Numbered from the stretch's first letter, positions 7,888 to 16,941 are shown. The stretch: 64,000 nucleotides of DNA from Pseudoalteromonas sp. Z1A8 (GCF_011378855.1 NZ_WTLB01000006.1:1-64000); one strand, 5' to 3'. Notes: generated by a model not told the origin, from the letters alone. Numbers and translations: made by a program.

Positions 7888-9627
7888 ATGGAAGGTATGA
7901 ACATTACCATGACACTGCTATCGTGCTTGGCGTTTATGGCGCTGGTGGGATATATCTCGTACCAAAAAACCAAAGGGGAAGTTAATACCCAAGACGGCTA
8001 CTTTTTAGCGGGTCGTGGGTTAACGGGTACGTTTATAGCAGGGTCGATGATCCTCACTAACTTATCGGCAGAGCAACTTATTGGTCTTAATGGCTCAGCC
8101 TATGGTTACAACCTAAGCTCAATGGCGTGGGAAGTAACCGCGGGGATCTCAACCATCATTATGGCGTTGATCTTTTTGCCGCGTTATTTAGCGGGTGCGT
8201 TTTCTACCTTGCCTGAATTTTTACGGGATCGTTTTGACGATACCGTACGCCGCATGACGGTGATCTTATTTATGGTAGGGTATTGTTTTATAACGATCCC
8301 TTCGGTTTTATACTCAGGATCAATAGCCGTACTTAGACTGTTTGATGTACCCACCCTATTAAATATGAGTTACGAAGCAAGCTTGATTGTCACTATTATT
8401 ACAGTGGGTTCTGTTGGTGCTATCTATGCTGTTTTTGGCGGCTTAAAGGCCGTTGCAGTGTCGGATACTATAAACGGAGTTGGGCTACTTATTATTGGTA
8501 TTTTAGTGCCAACACTGGGTTTAATTGCATTGGGCGACGGGAGTTTTTCAGAAGGATTAAGCACCCTTGTAAACACCGATACAGAAAAGCTTAACGCTAT
8601 TGGTAGCAGCGACGATCCCGTGCCATTTGGGACTATTTTTACAGGGATGATCTTAGCTAATTTGTTTTATTGGGGCACCAATCAGTATGTGATCCAGCGT
8701 ACACTGGGCGCTAAAAACTTAGTTGAAGGCCAAAAAGGGGTGTTGTTTTCAGGGTACTTTAAAGTGCTAGTGCCGTTTATGATGATGATCCCAGGCGTTA
8801 TTGCTTACCATCTTTATAAACACGAAAGCCTGCCCACTATCGATTTAGCTTATCCACATTTAGTAAAAGAAGTACTTCCACAGTATTTATCAGGCTTCTT
8901 TTTGGCCGTATTGCTAGGTGCTGTATTTAGCTCGTTTAATTCACTGCTCAACAGCGCAGCAACCTTATTTTGCTTAGACGTTTACAAGCCAATGAAAAAA
9001 GACAAAGTAACAGACAGCCAACTTATAAAAGTGGCTAAAATTACCAGTATTATTATTGCCGTATTATCGTTTATAACCGCGCCATTATTGATGTTTGCAC
9101 CCGAAGGCTTATGGCACATAATTCGTGTGTTTACAGGTTTTTACAACATTCCGGTCATCACAATTGTATTGGTAGGTTTGTTTACCCGAAAAGTGCCCGC
9201 ACTGGGTGCTAAAGTCGCAATTATATTCCATATTATTGCTTACACTTTGCTTAAATTTGTATGGGATGTAGACATAAACTTTATCCATATTTACGCCATT
9301 TTATTCTTTATTGAATTGGCAATTATGCTGGGTATTGGTTACTACAAACCACTTAAAACACCATGGCAATTTACACGCAAAGCCGAGGTAGACCTTAATC
9401 CTTGGAAATATGCACTGCCTTGCGCCATCGTATTAGTAGGCCTAATTGTTAGTTTATATATATTGTTTTCTCCGCTTGGACTTGTTGGTGGAACCAGTGT
9501 GTACTTTGTACCAAGCTTAGTTGCCGTTTGGGCTACAGCCTTTGTGCTTAGCTGGTGGAGCGTTCGTCGTTGGCATACACGCTACGAAAATAGCTTGGCG
9601 CATATTGGGATTCCAAAGGCCGCATAA
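7888..9627 (+). CDS. Sodium:solute symporter (SSS family), SGLT-like
   Basis: A 579-residue inner-membrane protein with about 14 hydrophobic segments, typical of SSS/SGLT sugar transporters. Recognisable pieces are DGYFLAGRGLTGTFIAGSMILTNLSA (residues 31 onward, split by the family LeuT-fold helix 1) and GAVFSSFNSLLNSAATLFCLDVY near residue 345. It would import the cluster substrate across the inner membrane with sodium, as expected for a marine organism. It follows the GH31 gene by 102 bases, with a hairpin in the gap and a good ribosome-binding site, and probably shares its promoter. The substrate is unknown; a glycoside or sulfosugar would fit the neighbours. Confidence 0.9.
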   Translation: MEGMNITMTLLSCLAFMALVGYISYQKTKGEVNTQDGYFLAGRGLTGTFIAGSMILTNLSAEQLIGLNGSAYGYNLSSMAWEVTAGISTIIMALIFLPRYLAGAFSTLPEFLRDRFDDTVRRMTVILFMVGYCFITIPSVLYSGSIAVLRLFDVPTLLNMSYEASLIVTIITVGSVGAIYAVFGGLKAVAVSDTINGVGLLIIGILVPTLGLIALGDGSFSEGLSTLVNTDTEKLNAIGSSDDPVPFGTIFTGMILANLFYWGTNQYVIQRTLGAKNLVEGQKGVLFSGYFKVLVPFMMMIPGVIAYHLYKHESLPTIDLAYPHLVKEVLPQYLSGFFLAVLLGAVFSSFNSLLNSAATLFCLDVYKPMKKDKVTDSQLIKVAKITSIIIAVLSFITAPLLMFAPEGLWHIIRVFTGFYNIPVITIVLVGLFTRKVPALGAKVAIIFHIIAYTLLKFVWDVDINFIHIYAILFFIELAIMLGIGYYKPLKTPWQFTRKAEVDLNPWKYALPCAIVLVGLIVSLYILFSPLGLVGGTSVYFVPSLVAVWATAFVLSWWSVRRWHTRYENSLAHIGIPKAA

Positions 9628-9682
9628 CATGCGGCTGACTCCTCATTACTTAATTTAAAATTACATTTTATTCACATAATGA

Positions 9683-9741
9683 TTGCATTAAGAAGATAGT
9701 TTGTTTAAATTTAAAGCTCTTATATAAGATATAAGAGCTTT
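9683..9741 (+). promoter_or_regulatory. Promoter and operator of the TonB receptor gene
   Basis: TTGCAT (9683-9688), 17-base spacer, TAAATT (9706-9711), then a perfect inverted repeat with 13-base arms (9713-9725 and 9729-9741) and a 3-base centre. The sub-sequence CTCTTATATAAGAT (9717-9730) matches 11 of 14 positions of the palindrome at 3739-3752 and 5688-5701. Placement just after the -10 is the same, so the receptor probably belongs to the same regulon. Confidence 0.65.
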
Positions 9742-9838
9742 AAGGAAAGTATAACAACACACTGCACCGCTTTATTAGCAACCCACACAATTGCTAGCGC
9801 GGTACCACACAGCACACACGCACAATATGGAGAATGAC

Positions 9839-12274
9839 ATGAGAGCTAAAAAGTCCGTCTTAAGCTTGGCAGTCACGTTAGCAATGACAACCGGTTTAGC
9901 ATTAAGCACGCAAGTACATGCGCAGCAAGAGCAAGCCGAGCAAGAACAACAAAAAGTAGAAGAAGCTAAAAACGATACGTTTGAAAAAATAGTCGTTACC
10001 TCGCAAAAGCGAACGCAAAGCTTAAACGAAGTACCTGTTGCGGTATCGGTACTTAATAGCGATCAAATTAATTCAGCTTTTGCTAATAACATGGAAGGCT
10101 TACAGTCACTTGTCCCTTCGGTGAGCTTTAGAAAAGGCACAACAACACGTAACTCAGCGCTAACAGTACGTGGTATTGGTACTATTTCATTTAGTATTGC
10201 TGCCGAGCCAAGTGTGGCAACCGTGGTTGATGGCGTGGTACTTGGCCGCTCTGGTCAAGCTTTTGCCGATTTATACGACGTAGACCGCATAGAAGTACTG
10301 CGCGGCCCACAAGGTACGTTATTTGGTAAAAACGCCTCAGCAGGTGTGGTAAACATAACAACAAAAGATCCCTCGTACGACACAACAGGCAGCGTAGAAA
10401 CCTCGTTTTATCAAGATAACGAATACCGTTTTAAAGGCGTTATAAGCGGCGGTTTAACCGACGACCTAGCAGCAAGCTTAACGGTATTTAAAGGCAAGTT
10501 TGACGGTTACATTGATAACGTTTACAACAACGAAAAAGTAAACGGTTATGACCGCGAAGGTGCACGCGCCGTATTTAAATACGAGCCAGAGGACGACTTA
10601 AGCGTAAAATTTATAGCTGAATTTTATAACGCAGATGACGATTGTTGTGCCGACTTAGAAGCACTACCAAGTGGTCGTAATCCAGATTCAAAAGCAGCGC
10701 CAAACAGTAACGGCATTGTTGATGGCGTAGCCGATATTGACCTAGACCAACGCAAAGTAGACCATGATTACGAGTCGCGCACAATTGACGAACATAGCGC
10801 GTTTTCGGTGCAAGTAGATAAAACAATTGGCGACTATACGTACACGTCAATTACAGCGCAGCGTTCATGGGATAACACAGAATACCGCGAAGGCGACTTT
10901 ACCTCTATTGCTGGCGACAGCAGTGAGCCGGTATTTGGCGCGCCGTTTCAGTTACATGATATTGGTGCACAGCAATGGGATCAGTTTTCGCAAGAGTTTA
11001 GAGTTACATCAAACCTAGCTGGGCCATTTAATTATGTTGCCGGTTTATTTTATTGGAACATGGATTCACAACGTAACTTTACTCGTGATGCAAGTTGTCA
11101 AAACAATGGTGGCCAGCTTGATAGCGCAATGGCTTTTTACGCGCAAAATAACTTATCGGGCGCAGAGCTTGATGCTGCACTTAACGACTTAGATGGTTAC
11201 ACGCAAGGTCTAGGCGTTAGCTGTAACGCAAACGATATTGTATCGGCCACTGCTTTTATGAGCACCGAATTTAATAACTGGGCAGCCTTTGCCGATGGTA
11301 CTTACGATTTATCTGAAGATTTACGCGTTTTATTTGGTATTCGTTACACCGACGACGAAGTGTCGTACACGCATCGCCGTGTAAGTAACGATGTATATGG
11401 CCGCACCGGTGTAGGCGTGCGCCCAGCAACACTTAATACAGATGATGAAGGTAAAGCAGAAGAAACCAACGTATCGGGTCGTTTAGGTATGCAATACGAT
11501 TTAGGCGATGGCCAAATGGTATACGGTACCTACTCGCAAGGTTACAAAGGGCCTGGTTTTAATATTTATTATAACTTTAACCCAGACAACGATAGCCGCG
11601 AAATATCGCCAGAAGAGTCAGACGCTTACGAAATTGGCTACAAATACGCAAGCCGCGAATTTGTGTTTAACATGGCGCTTTTTAGAACAGAAATTGAAGG
11701 TTTTCAAGCTAACAACTTTGATTGTTCAGACGGCACCTGTATTACCCGCTTAACAAATGCAGGCGACGTAAGCACGCAAGGTGTTGAAGTCGACTTTATG
11801 TGGGCTGCAACAGAGTCACTAACGCTTACCGGTGGTGTCGCTTATATTAAAGCTGAAATTGACGAGTTTAATTGTCCGGCAGAAGTAGCTGCAGGTTCGT
11901 GTACTGACCGCTCTGGTTTAGATGTTCCATTTTCGCCAGATTTAAAATACTCACTAACAGCTGATTACTTTATTGAAACCGACCATGGCTTTAACGTACA
12001 CATAAACAGCTCATACATTTACACCGACGAGCAATACTCAGACCTGCCAGATAACGTAGGCGAGTTTAATCCAGCTGCTTTATTACCAGATTACGGTATT
12101 TTAAATGCAAGTGTGGGTTTGTCGTTTAAAGATGATGCGTTTAGAGTATCGCTTATTGCTAAAAACTTAACCGACGAAAGTTACGTAACTACCTACAGCG
12201 GCGATAACTTCCGTTACCAAATACCGCGTGATGCAGAGCGCTACTTTGGCGTATCGTTTAAAGCACGTTTTTAA
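9839..12274 (+). CDS. TonB-dependent outer-membrane receptor (cluster substrate uptake)
   Basis: About 811 residues from the ATG at 9839, which has GGAGA upstream and opens a good signal peptide ending near VHAQ. An in-frame ATG at 9791 lacks these features. A plug domain (IVVTSQKRTQSLNEVPVAVSV, DRIEVLRGPQGTLFGKNASAGVVNI) is followed by a 22-strand-type barrel ending in an aromatic residue (FGVSFKARF). Such receptors move large or scarce substrates across the outer membrane using TonB energy. It follows the symporter and has its own palindrome-bearing promoter. It is of the type common in sugar or organic-nutrient loci rather than a recognised siderophore receptor. The ligand is inferred to be the cluster substrate. 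Confidence 0.9.
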   Translation: MRAKKSVLSLAVTLAMTTGLALSTQVHAQQEQAEQEQQKVEEAKNDTFEKIVVTSQKRTQSLNEVPVAVSVLNSDQINSAFANNMEGLQSLVPSVSFRKGTTTRNSALTVRGIGTISFSIAAEPSVATVVDGVVLGRSGQAFADLYDVDRIEVLRGPQGTLFGKNASAGVVNITTKDPSYDTTGSVETSFYQDNEYRFKGVISGGLTDDLAASLTVFKGKFDGYIDNVYNNEKVNGYDREGARAVFKYEPEDDLSVKFIAEFYNADDDCCADLEALPSGRNPDSKAAPNSNGIVDGVADIDLDQRKVDHDYESRTIDEHSAFSVQVDKTIGDYTYTSITAQRSWDNTEYREGDFTSIAGDSSEPVFGAPFQLHDIGAQQWDQFSQEFRVTSNLAGPFNYVAGLFYWNMDSQRNFTRDASCQNNGGQLDSAMAFYAQNNLSGAELDAALNDLDGYTQGLGVSCNANDIVSATAFMSTEFNNWAAFADGTYDLSEDLRVLFGIRYTDDEVSYTHRRVSNDVYGRTGVGVRPATLNTDDEGKAEETNVSGRLGMQYDLGDGQMVYGTYSQGYKGPGFNIYYNFNPDNDSREISPEESDAYEIGYKYASREFVFNMALFRTEIEGFQANNFDCSDGTCITRLTNAGDVSTQGVEVDFMWAATESLTLTGGVAYIKAEIDEFNCPAEVAAGSCTDRSGLDVPFSPDLKYSLTADYFIETDHGFNVHINSSYIYTDEQYSDLPDNVGEFNPAALLPDYGILNASVGLSFKDDAFRVSLIAKNLTDESYVTTYSGDNFRYQIPRDAERYFGVSFKARF

Positions 12275-12311
12275 TATTTAAATAATTACATTTAATAATT
12301 TCCCTTAAAAT

Positions 12312-12342
12312 AAGCGCAACGTTTTACACGTTGCGCTTTTTT
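12312..12342 (+). terminator. Terminator of the TonB receptor gene
   Basis: Arms AAGCGCAACG / CGTTGCGCTT around a 7-base loop, followed by a T run, 37 bases after the receptor stop codon. It closes the catabolic cluster. Confidence 0.88.
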
Positions 12343-12377
12343 GTGTTTTATTTTTGTGACTTATCTTTGTAATAATT

Positions 12378-12433
12378 TAGTCATTGTTTCTTCATCAAAA
12401 AGTCCTTTGGTAGTCATATCTATTTTTTATAGT
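12378..12433 (+). promoter_or_regulatory. Tandem Pho box (PhoB binding site) and -10
   Basis: Four 7-base units start at 12378, 12389, 12400 and 12411, exactly 11 bases apart: TAGTCAT, TCTTCAT, AAGTCCT, TAGTCAT. This is the half-site spacing of PhoB boxes (consensus CTGTCAT). The last unit ends 10 bases before TATAGT (12428-12433), the standard PhoB-dependent layout in which the box replaces the -35. It lies upstream of two alkaline phosphatase genes, so phosphate-starvation control is likely. Confidence 0.7.
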
Positions 12434-12502
12434 GCAGCGGTTACTTATTTGAGGTTTACGCTTCAACAAAAAATAACCACTACACAATGGGAATAATAAA
12501 GG

Positions 12503-14086
12503 ATGAAAATAAAAAAAGTTGCTGCGGCAGTTGGCTTAACGTTTATGTTAAGTGCACCAAGCTATGCCAATGTATTACCACAAAGCCAAGCACAAAGTAG
12601 CTGGTATACAAATGCCCAAACCACGTTAGCTGCAAAAACAACTCAAGCGAAAAGTGAGCAAACAACAAAAGCTAAAAACGTTATTTTATTTGTAGGTGAC
12701 GGTATGGGTATTTCTACTCTAACCGCTGCACGTATTTTACAAGGCCAGCGCGCGGGTGAGCTAGGTGAAGAAGGTTATTTAAGCTTTGAAGAGTTCCCAT
12801 ACTCAGCGCAAGTAAAAACATATAACGTAGATGCACAAACGCCTGATTCTGCAGGCACAATGACCGCGATGATCTCAGGCGTTAAAACCGATGTAGGTGT
12901 TATTGGCGTAGATGAAGATATAGAACGTGGCGTATGTTCAAGCGCTGCAGGTAACGAGCTTTTAACAGCCACAGAACTTGCTGAAATTAAAGGCCTAGCA
13001 ACGGGTATTATTTCAACAGCGCGTATTACTCATGCAACGCCAGCGGCAACGTATGCTAAATCGGCCGACCGTAACTGGGAAGATATTTCAGATATGCCAG
13101 CCGGTTCAGAAGCATGTGAAGATATTGCATCGCAACTTGTAAACTTTGAAAAAAACTTAGAAGCCCGTTATTTAGGTACCGATGTAGACGGCCTTGATTT
13201 TGTGATGGGGGGCGGTCGTCGTCACTTTTTACCAAAAGATGCAGCCGCTAACTCAACTGACGCAGTAAGCGCGGTAGAGGGCGATCGTACTGACGAGCGT
13301 AACTTAGTGACTGAGTGGCAAACACAATACCCAGATGCTACGTACGTAATGGATCAAACAGGCTTTGATGCAATAAGCGACGACGCCACTAAAGTATTTG
13401 GTTTATTTAACGAATCCCACATGCAATACGAAGCTGACCGCGCAAACGATGTAGCGGGCGAGCCTTCGCTTACCGATATGACCACTAAAGCTATTGATGT
13501 ATTGGGTAAAAACGAAAAAGGCTTTTTCTTAACCGTTGAGTCGGGTCGTATTGACCACGCGCACCACGCGGGTAATGCATACAATGCGCTTAACGATACC
13601 ATTGAGTTTGCTAAAGCCGTGCAAGCAGCGGTAGATAACACCAACCCAGAAGAAACCCTTATTTTAGTAACCGCCGATCACAGCCACGTATTTACTATTG
13701 CAGGCTACCCTAAACGCGGTAACCCAATTTTAGGTCAAGTAGTTGCAGTGGGTGCAACTACACCAAGCCTAGCCGCCGACGATATGCCATACACCACAGT
13801 AGGCTATGCAAATGGTTTAGGTTTTAGAAATTTAGTTGATGAAACAGATGCCGATGCTGCTTATGCAACTGGCCCAGTAGCCGGACGTGTTGAGCTTAAT
13901 GGAGTTGATACAACAACACCCGGTTTTCACCAAGAAACAACCGTGCCACTCGGTTCAGAAACACATGCCGGTGAAGACATTTCACTACACGCAAAAGGCC
14001 CCGGTGCACAACTTGCCCAAGGCGTAATTGAGCAAAATGTAGTGTTTCATTTAATTAATCAAGCTCTTGAACTAACTCAGCAATAA
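12503..14086 (+). CDS. Periplasmic/secreted alkaline phosphatase (PhoA family)
   Basis: A 527-residue alkaline phosphatase with a signal peptide cleaved near SYA-N (residue 22). Metal and catalytic elements are visible: D66 in VGDGMG, nucleophile S116 in TPDSAG, E346, D351 and H355 in ESGRIDHAHHAG, and D392-H393 in TADHSH. It releases phosphate from organic monoesters outside the cytoplasm. The gene lies behind a tandem Pho box and is followed at once by a paralogue (TAATG overlap if the first ATG is used). The two are near-identical over long segments, so they arose by tandem duplication. I do not assign a specific symbol because phoA-like subfamilies differ. Confidence 0.94.
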   Translation: MKIKKVAAAVGLTFMLSAPSYANVLPQSQAQSSWYTNAQTTLAAKTTQAKSEQTTKAKNVILFVGDGMGISTLTAARILQGQRAGELGEEGYLSFEEFPYSAQVKTYNVDAQTPDSAGTMTAMISGVKTDVGVIGVDEDIERGVCSSAAGNELLTATELAEIKGLATGIISTARITHATPAATYAKSADRNWEDISDMPAGSEACEDIASQLVNFEKNLEARYLGTDVDGLDFVMGGGRRHFLPKDAAANSTDAVSAVEGDRTDERNLVTEWQTQYPDATYVMDQTGFDAISDDATKVFGLFNESHMQYEADRANDVAGEPSLTDMTTKAIDVLGKNEKGFFLTVESGRIDHAHHAGNAYNALNDTIEFAKAVQAAVDNTNPEETLILVTADHSHVFTIAGYPKRGNPILGQVVAVGATTPSLAADDMPYTTVGYANGLGFRNLVDETDADAAYATGPVAGRVELNGVDTTTPGFHQETTVPLGSETHAGEDISLHAKGPGAQLAQGVIEQNVVFHLINQALELTQQ

Positions 14087-14097
14087 TGGCGGCTAAC

Positions 14098-15888
14098 ATG
14101 AACAAATTAAAAGTACTTTCTTTGGCAGTAATGGTCGCGCTAGCGGGTTGCTCAAGTGATAACGATAAAAGCGAAAACAATATTATTGCAGTAGACAACG
14201 CCATAGCAATAGGCTCTGAGCAATGTATAAATGGCGGCGTAGAAACCCAAACAGGCGCAGATACAAACGAAAATGACGAGCTTGATAGCAGTGAAGTAAC
14301 GTCTACTAATTTAGTGTGTAACGCACCCGCTACATCACTTACTAGCGAGCAGCTAGCATCCTTAACAAGCAACGAATGGTATAGCGGCGCGCAGGCTCAG
14401 CTTGCAAAAACACAACAAGCTAACGCAAGTGTTGTTACCGAATCAGGCAAAGCTAAAAACGTTATTTTATTTGTAGGCGACGGTATGGGTATTTCAACCG
14501 TAACGGCTGCACGTATTTTAGCGGGCCAGCTTGAAGGCGGCTTAGGTGAAGACTACCAGCTTAGCTTTGAAACCATGCCTTATTCAGGCTTTGTTAAAAC
14601 CTACAACGTAGATGCACAAACGCCAGACTCGGCAGGCACTATGACGGCAATGGTATCGGGTGTTAAAACCGACGTTGGCGTAATTGGGGTAGATGAAGAC
14701 ATTGAACGCGGCGTGTGTTCAACCGCCCAAGGTAATGAGCTGGTTACCTCGCTAGAACTTGCTGAAATAGCCGGTAAATCAACGGGCCTTATTTCAACCG
14801 CGCGAATTACTCATGCAACACCAGCTGCAACCTATGCTAAATCGGCTGATCGTAACTGGGAAGATATTTCAGATATGCCAGCAGGTTCTGAGGCATGTGA
14901 AGACATCGCATCGCAACTAGTTAACTTTGAAGCCAACCTAGAAGCGCGTTTTGCAGGCATTGATGTAGATGGCATTGACGTAGTAATGGGGGGCGGTCGT
15001 CGTCACTTTTTACCAAAAGATGCAGCGGCAAATTCAAGCGATGCAGTAAGCGCAGTAGAAGGCGATCGTACTGATGGCCGTAACCTAGTGACTGAGTGGC
15101 AAACAACTTACCCAAGCGGCACATACGTAATGGATCAAACCGGTTTTGATGCAATAAGCGACGATGCTACTAAAGTATTTGGCTTGTTTAACGAATCTCA
15201 CATGCAATACGAAGCCGACCGCGCAAACGACGTAGCGGGCGAGCCTTCGCTTTCGCAAATGACCGCAAAAGCAATTAACGTGCTTGATAACAACGCAAAC
15301 GGGTTTTTCTTATCGGTAGAAGCAGGGCGTATTGACCACGCGCACCATGCGGGTAACGCATACAACGCACTAAACGATACCGTAGAGCTGGCTAAAGCCG
15401 TAAAAGTGGCAATGGAAAACACCAACCCAGAAGAAACATTAATAGTTGTAACAGCCGATCATAGCCATGTATTTACCATTGCCGGTTACCCTAAACGTGG
15501 CAACCCAATACTAGGTAAAGTAGTCGCGGTTGGTGCAACTGAGCCAAGCCTTGCTGCCGACGATATGCCATACACAACTGTTGGCTACACCAATGGTTTA
15601 GGCTACAGAGATTTAGGCGATGAAACCAATGCCGATGCATCTTACTTAGCCGCACCGGTTACAGGGCGTGTTGATTTAAGCGATGTTGATACAACCACAC
15701 CGGGCTTTCATCAAGAAGCGCTCGTTCCGCTAGGCTCAGAAACTCATGCCGGTGAAGATGTAGGTGTATACGCAATGGGCCCTGGCGCTCACTTAGTAAC
15801 AGGCACAAACGAGCAAAGCTTTTTATTCCATGTAATGGACTTTGCGGCTGATTTAGTTAAAACAGCCGACGAAAAAGTAACGCAGTAA
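14098..15888 (+). CDS. Alkaline phosphatase lipoprotein (PhoA family), tandem paralogue
   Basis: About 596 residues from the ATG at 14098. This start gives a compact lipoprotein signal with lipobox LAGC (Cys18), whereas the overlapping ATG at 14086 adds four residues before it. After a linker of about 95 residues that is absent from the upstream paralogue, the full catalytic domain follows with the same motifs (VGDGMG, TPDSAG, RIDHAHHAG, TADHSH). It is probably membrane anchored, whereas the upstream enzyme is soluble. The pair should share the PhoB-type promoter at 12378. Long identical stretches between the two copies indicate recent duplication or gene conversion. Confidence 0.93.
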   Translation: MNKLKVLSLAVMVALAGCSSDNDKSENNIIAVDNAIAIGSEQCINGGVETQTGADTNENDELDSSEVTSTNLVCNAPATSLTSEQLASLTSNEWYSGAQAQLAKTQQANASVVTESGKAKNVILFVGDGMGISTVTAARILAGQLEGGLGEDYQLSFETMPYSGFVKTYNVDAQTPDSAGTMTAMVSGVKTDVGVIGVDEDIERGVCSTAQGNELVTSLELAEIAGKSTGLISTARITHATPAATYAKSADRNWEDISDMPAGSEACEDIASQLVNFEANLEARFAGIDVDGIDVVMGGGRRHFLPKDAAANSSDAVSAVEGDRTDGRNLVTEWQTTYPSGTYVMDQTGFDAISDDATKVFGLFNESHMQYEADRANDVAGEPSLSQMTAKAINVLDNNANGFFLSVEAGRIDHAHHAGNAYNALNDTVELAKAVKVAMENTNPEETLIVVTADHSHVFTIAGYPKRGNPILGKVVAVGATEPSLAADDMPYTTVGYTNGLGYRDLGDETNADASYLAAPVTGRVDLSDVDTTTPGFHQEALVPLGSETHAGEDVGVYAMGPGAHLVTGTNEQSFLFHVMDFAADLVKTADEKVTQ

Positions 15889-15907
15889 GCCGCTAACTTG
15901 TATGTTT

Positions 15908-15942
15908 AAAAACAACTCGTACCCTGTGCGAGTTGTTTTTTT
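15908..15942 (+). terminator. Terminator after the alkaline phosphatase pair
   Basis: Arms AAACAACTCG / CGAGTTGTTT around a 9-base loop followed by a T run, 21 bases after the second phosphatase stop codon. Confidence 0.88.
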
Positions 15943-16014
15943 ATGTCATAAAAATGCCATTGTAAGTCGTTATTGTATGGCTATTACAGTGACGTTTAAA
16001 TAAGAGATTAACCG

Positions 16015-16727
16015 ATGAAAGTAGCATTGTTTTTAATGGCAACCTTAGCAAGCACCAGCACATTAGCAGCGCAGTGCGATATTAATGCCGAATATTTAAA
16101 AGCCGATTATAAAATTACCAACAGCCATAAAGCGCAGCAAAGTAATGAGTCACTTACCCTTTGGCGAAACGATCAGCAAGTAGCGCATCAACGCCAAGTA
16201 ATTACCGAGCTTTGGCAGCACTTAGCTAATAAGCAAATTCGCCCTATTCGTTATTTTAATGCCCAACAACGCGGTATTGAATATCAGCCATCTGAGGTGC
16301 GCGGTGTGCAAAATTGGAGTGCTAAAACCAGCTGGTGGATGCACATTTAATTGAAAAAATGGCGCTTTTAAACACCCAAGGCACAGGCTGCGATGAAGTA
16401 AAAAACTACGCACTTACCGAGGACGATAACCAATTTAAACTCGCTTTATTTACGCAATCAAACTTAGTTAAAACCTTTAGCGTAACTAATAAAAAAGCCC
16501 AAACAAACACTGTGCTTAGCCTTAATAATGTAAACAGCAATAAAGCAGAAATAACTGAGCAGTTTGCCAAATGGGATCGCTTTCAAACCACCGATTACGC
16601 CGATATTGGCGATAACGAAAACGACCCGTTTTTAGCTAAAATGATAAACCTTGGGTTTATAGAACACAGTGCAACAGGCTTTTATAACCAGCAAGGCGAA
16701 GCTATTCAAGGCGGGCATCACCACTAG
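16015..16727 (+). pseudogene. Frameshifted secreted protein of unknown function
   Basis: Two overlapping frames look like one gene. The first (16015-16350) starts with a signal peptide (cleavage near LAA-Q) and ends out of frame as WWMHI. The second (16335-16727) continues with DAHLIEK and ends GGHHH. Restoring one base near 16327-16331 would read through as KTQLVDAHLIEK, joining both parts into about 237 residues. I do not recognise the family. A single-base deletion, either real or a sequencing error, best explains the break. It lies after the phosphatase terminator and is probably transcribed alone. Confidence 0.65.
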
Positions 16728-16799
16728 TTTTTAAATGTTGTAGCTCATCGTTTGTTTGCTGTTTTGAGGTTAAGTTTATACTTCAGCAGGTAGAAGAAT

Positions 16800-16889
16800 A
16801 TGAGCTACGAGCAAATATTTAATGAACGAGTTAATAAAGTTACCACCACGAAAATAATAGATGAGGAAACTTTCTTTTTCGAGCATTGA
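16800..16889 (+). CDS. Possible 29-residue peptide or gene remnant
   Basis: ATG at 16800 opens 29 codons (MSYEQIFNERVNKV...FFFEH) ending at TGA 16887-16889, just before the antitoxin promoter repeats. The residue pattern looks protein-like, but no convincing ribosome-binding site is seen. It may be the N-terminal stump of a lost gene. The string TGAGCTACG at its start recurs near 16959, which hints at local rearrangement. Weakly supported. Confidence 0.25.
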   Translation: MSYEQIFNERVNKVTTTKIIDEETFFFEH

Positions 16890-16891
16890 TG

Positions 16892-16941
16892 TTTTTTCGA
16901 ATGCTGCGAATATTGACATTTTTTCGAATGTTTCGGATAAT
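16892..16941 (+). promoter_or_regulatory. Toxin-antitoxin promoter with direct-repeat operator
   Basis: TTGACA (16913-16918), 17-base spacer, GATAAT (16936-16941). The 12-base string TTTTTTCGAATG occurs at 16892-16903 and again inside the spacer at 16919-16930, 27 bases apart. A degenerate third copy begins near 16875. Repeats inside the promoter fit autorepression by the HTH antitoxin. Confidence 0.6.

Noticed and set aside
2742-9627. Reading the cluster as a plain xylose/isoprimeverose pathway
   Set aside because: The reductase and GH31 would fit, but the dioxygenase and the two anion exporters would be unexplained, and no xylose isomerase, xylitol dehydrogenase or xylulokinase is present. 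Kept as the main alternative.
9791-9838. Upstream start of the TonB receptor at 9791
   Set aside because: It adds a non-signal extension; the ATG at 9839 has a good ribosome-binding site and signal peptide.
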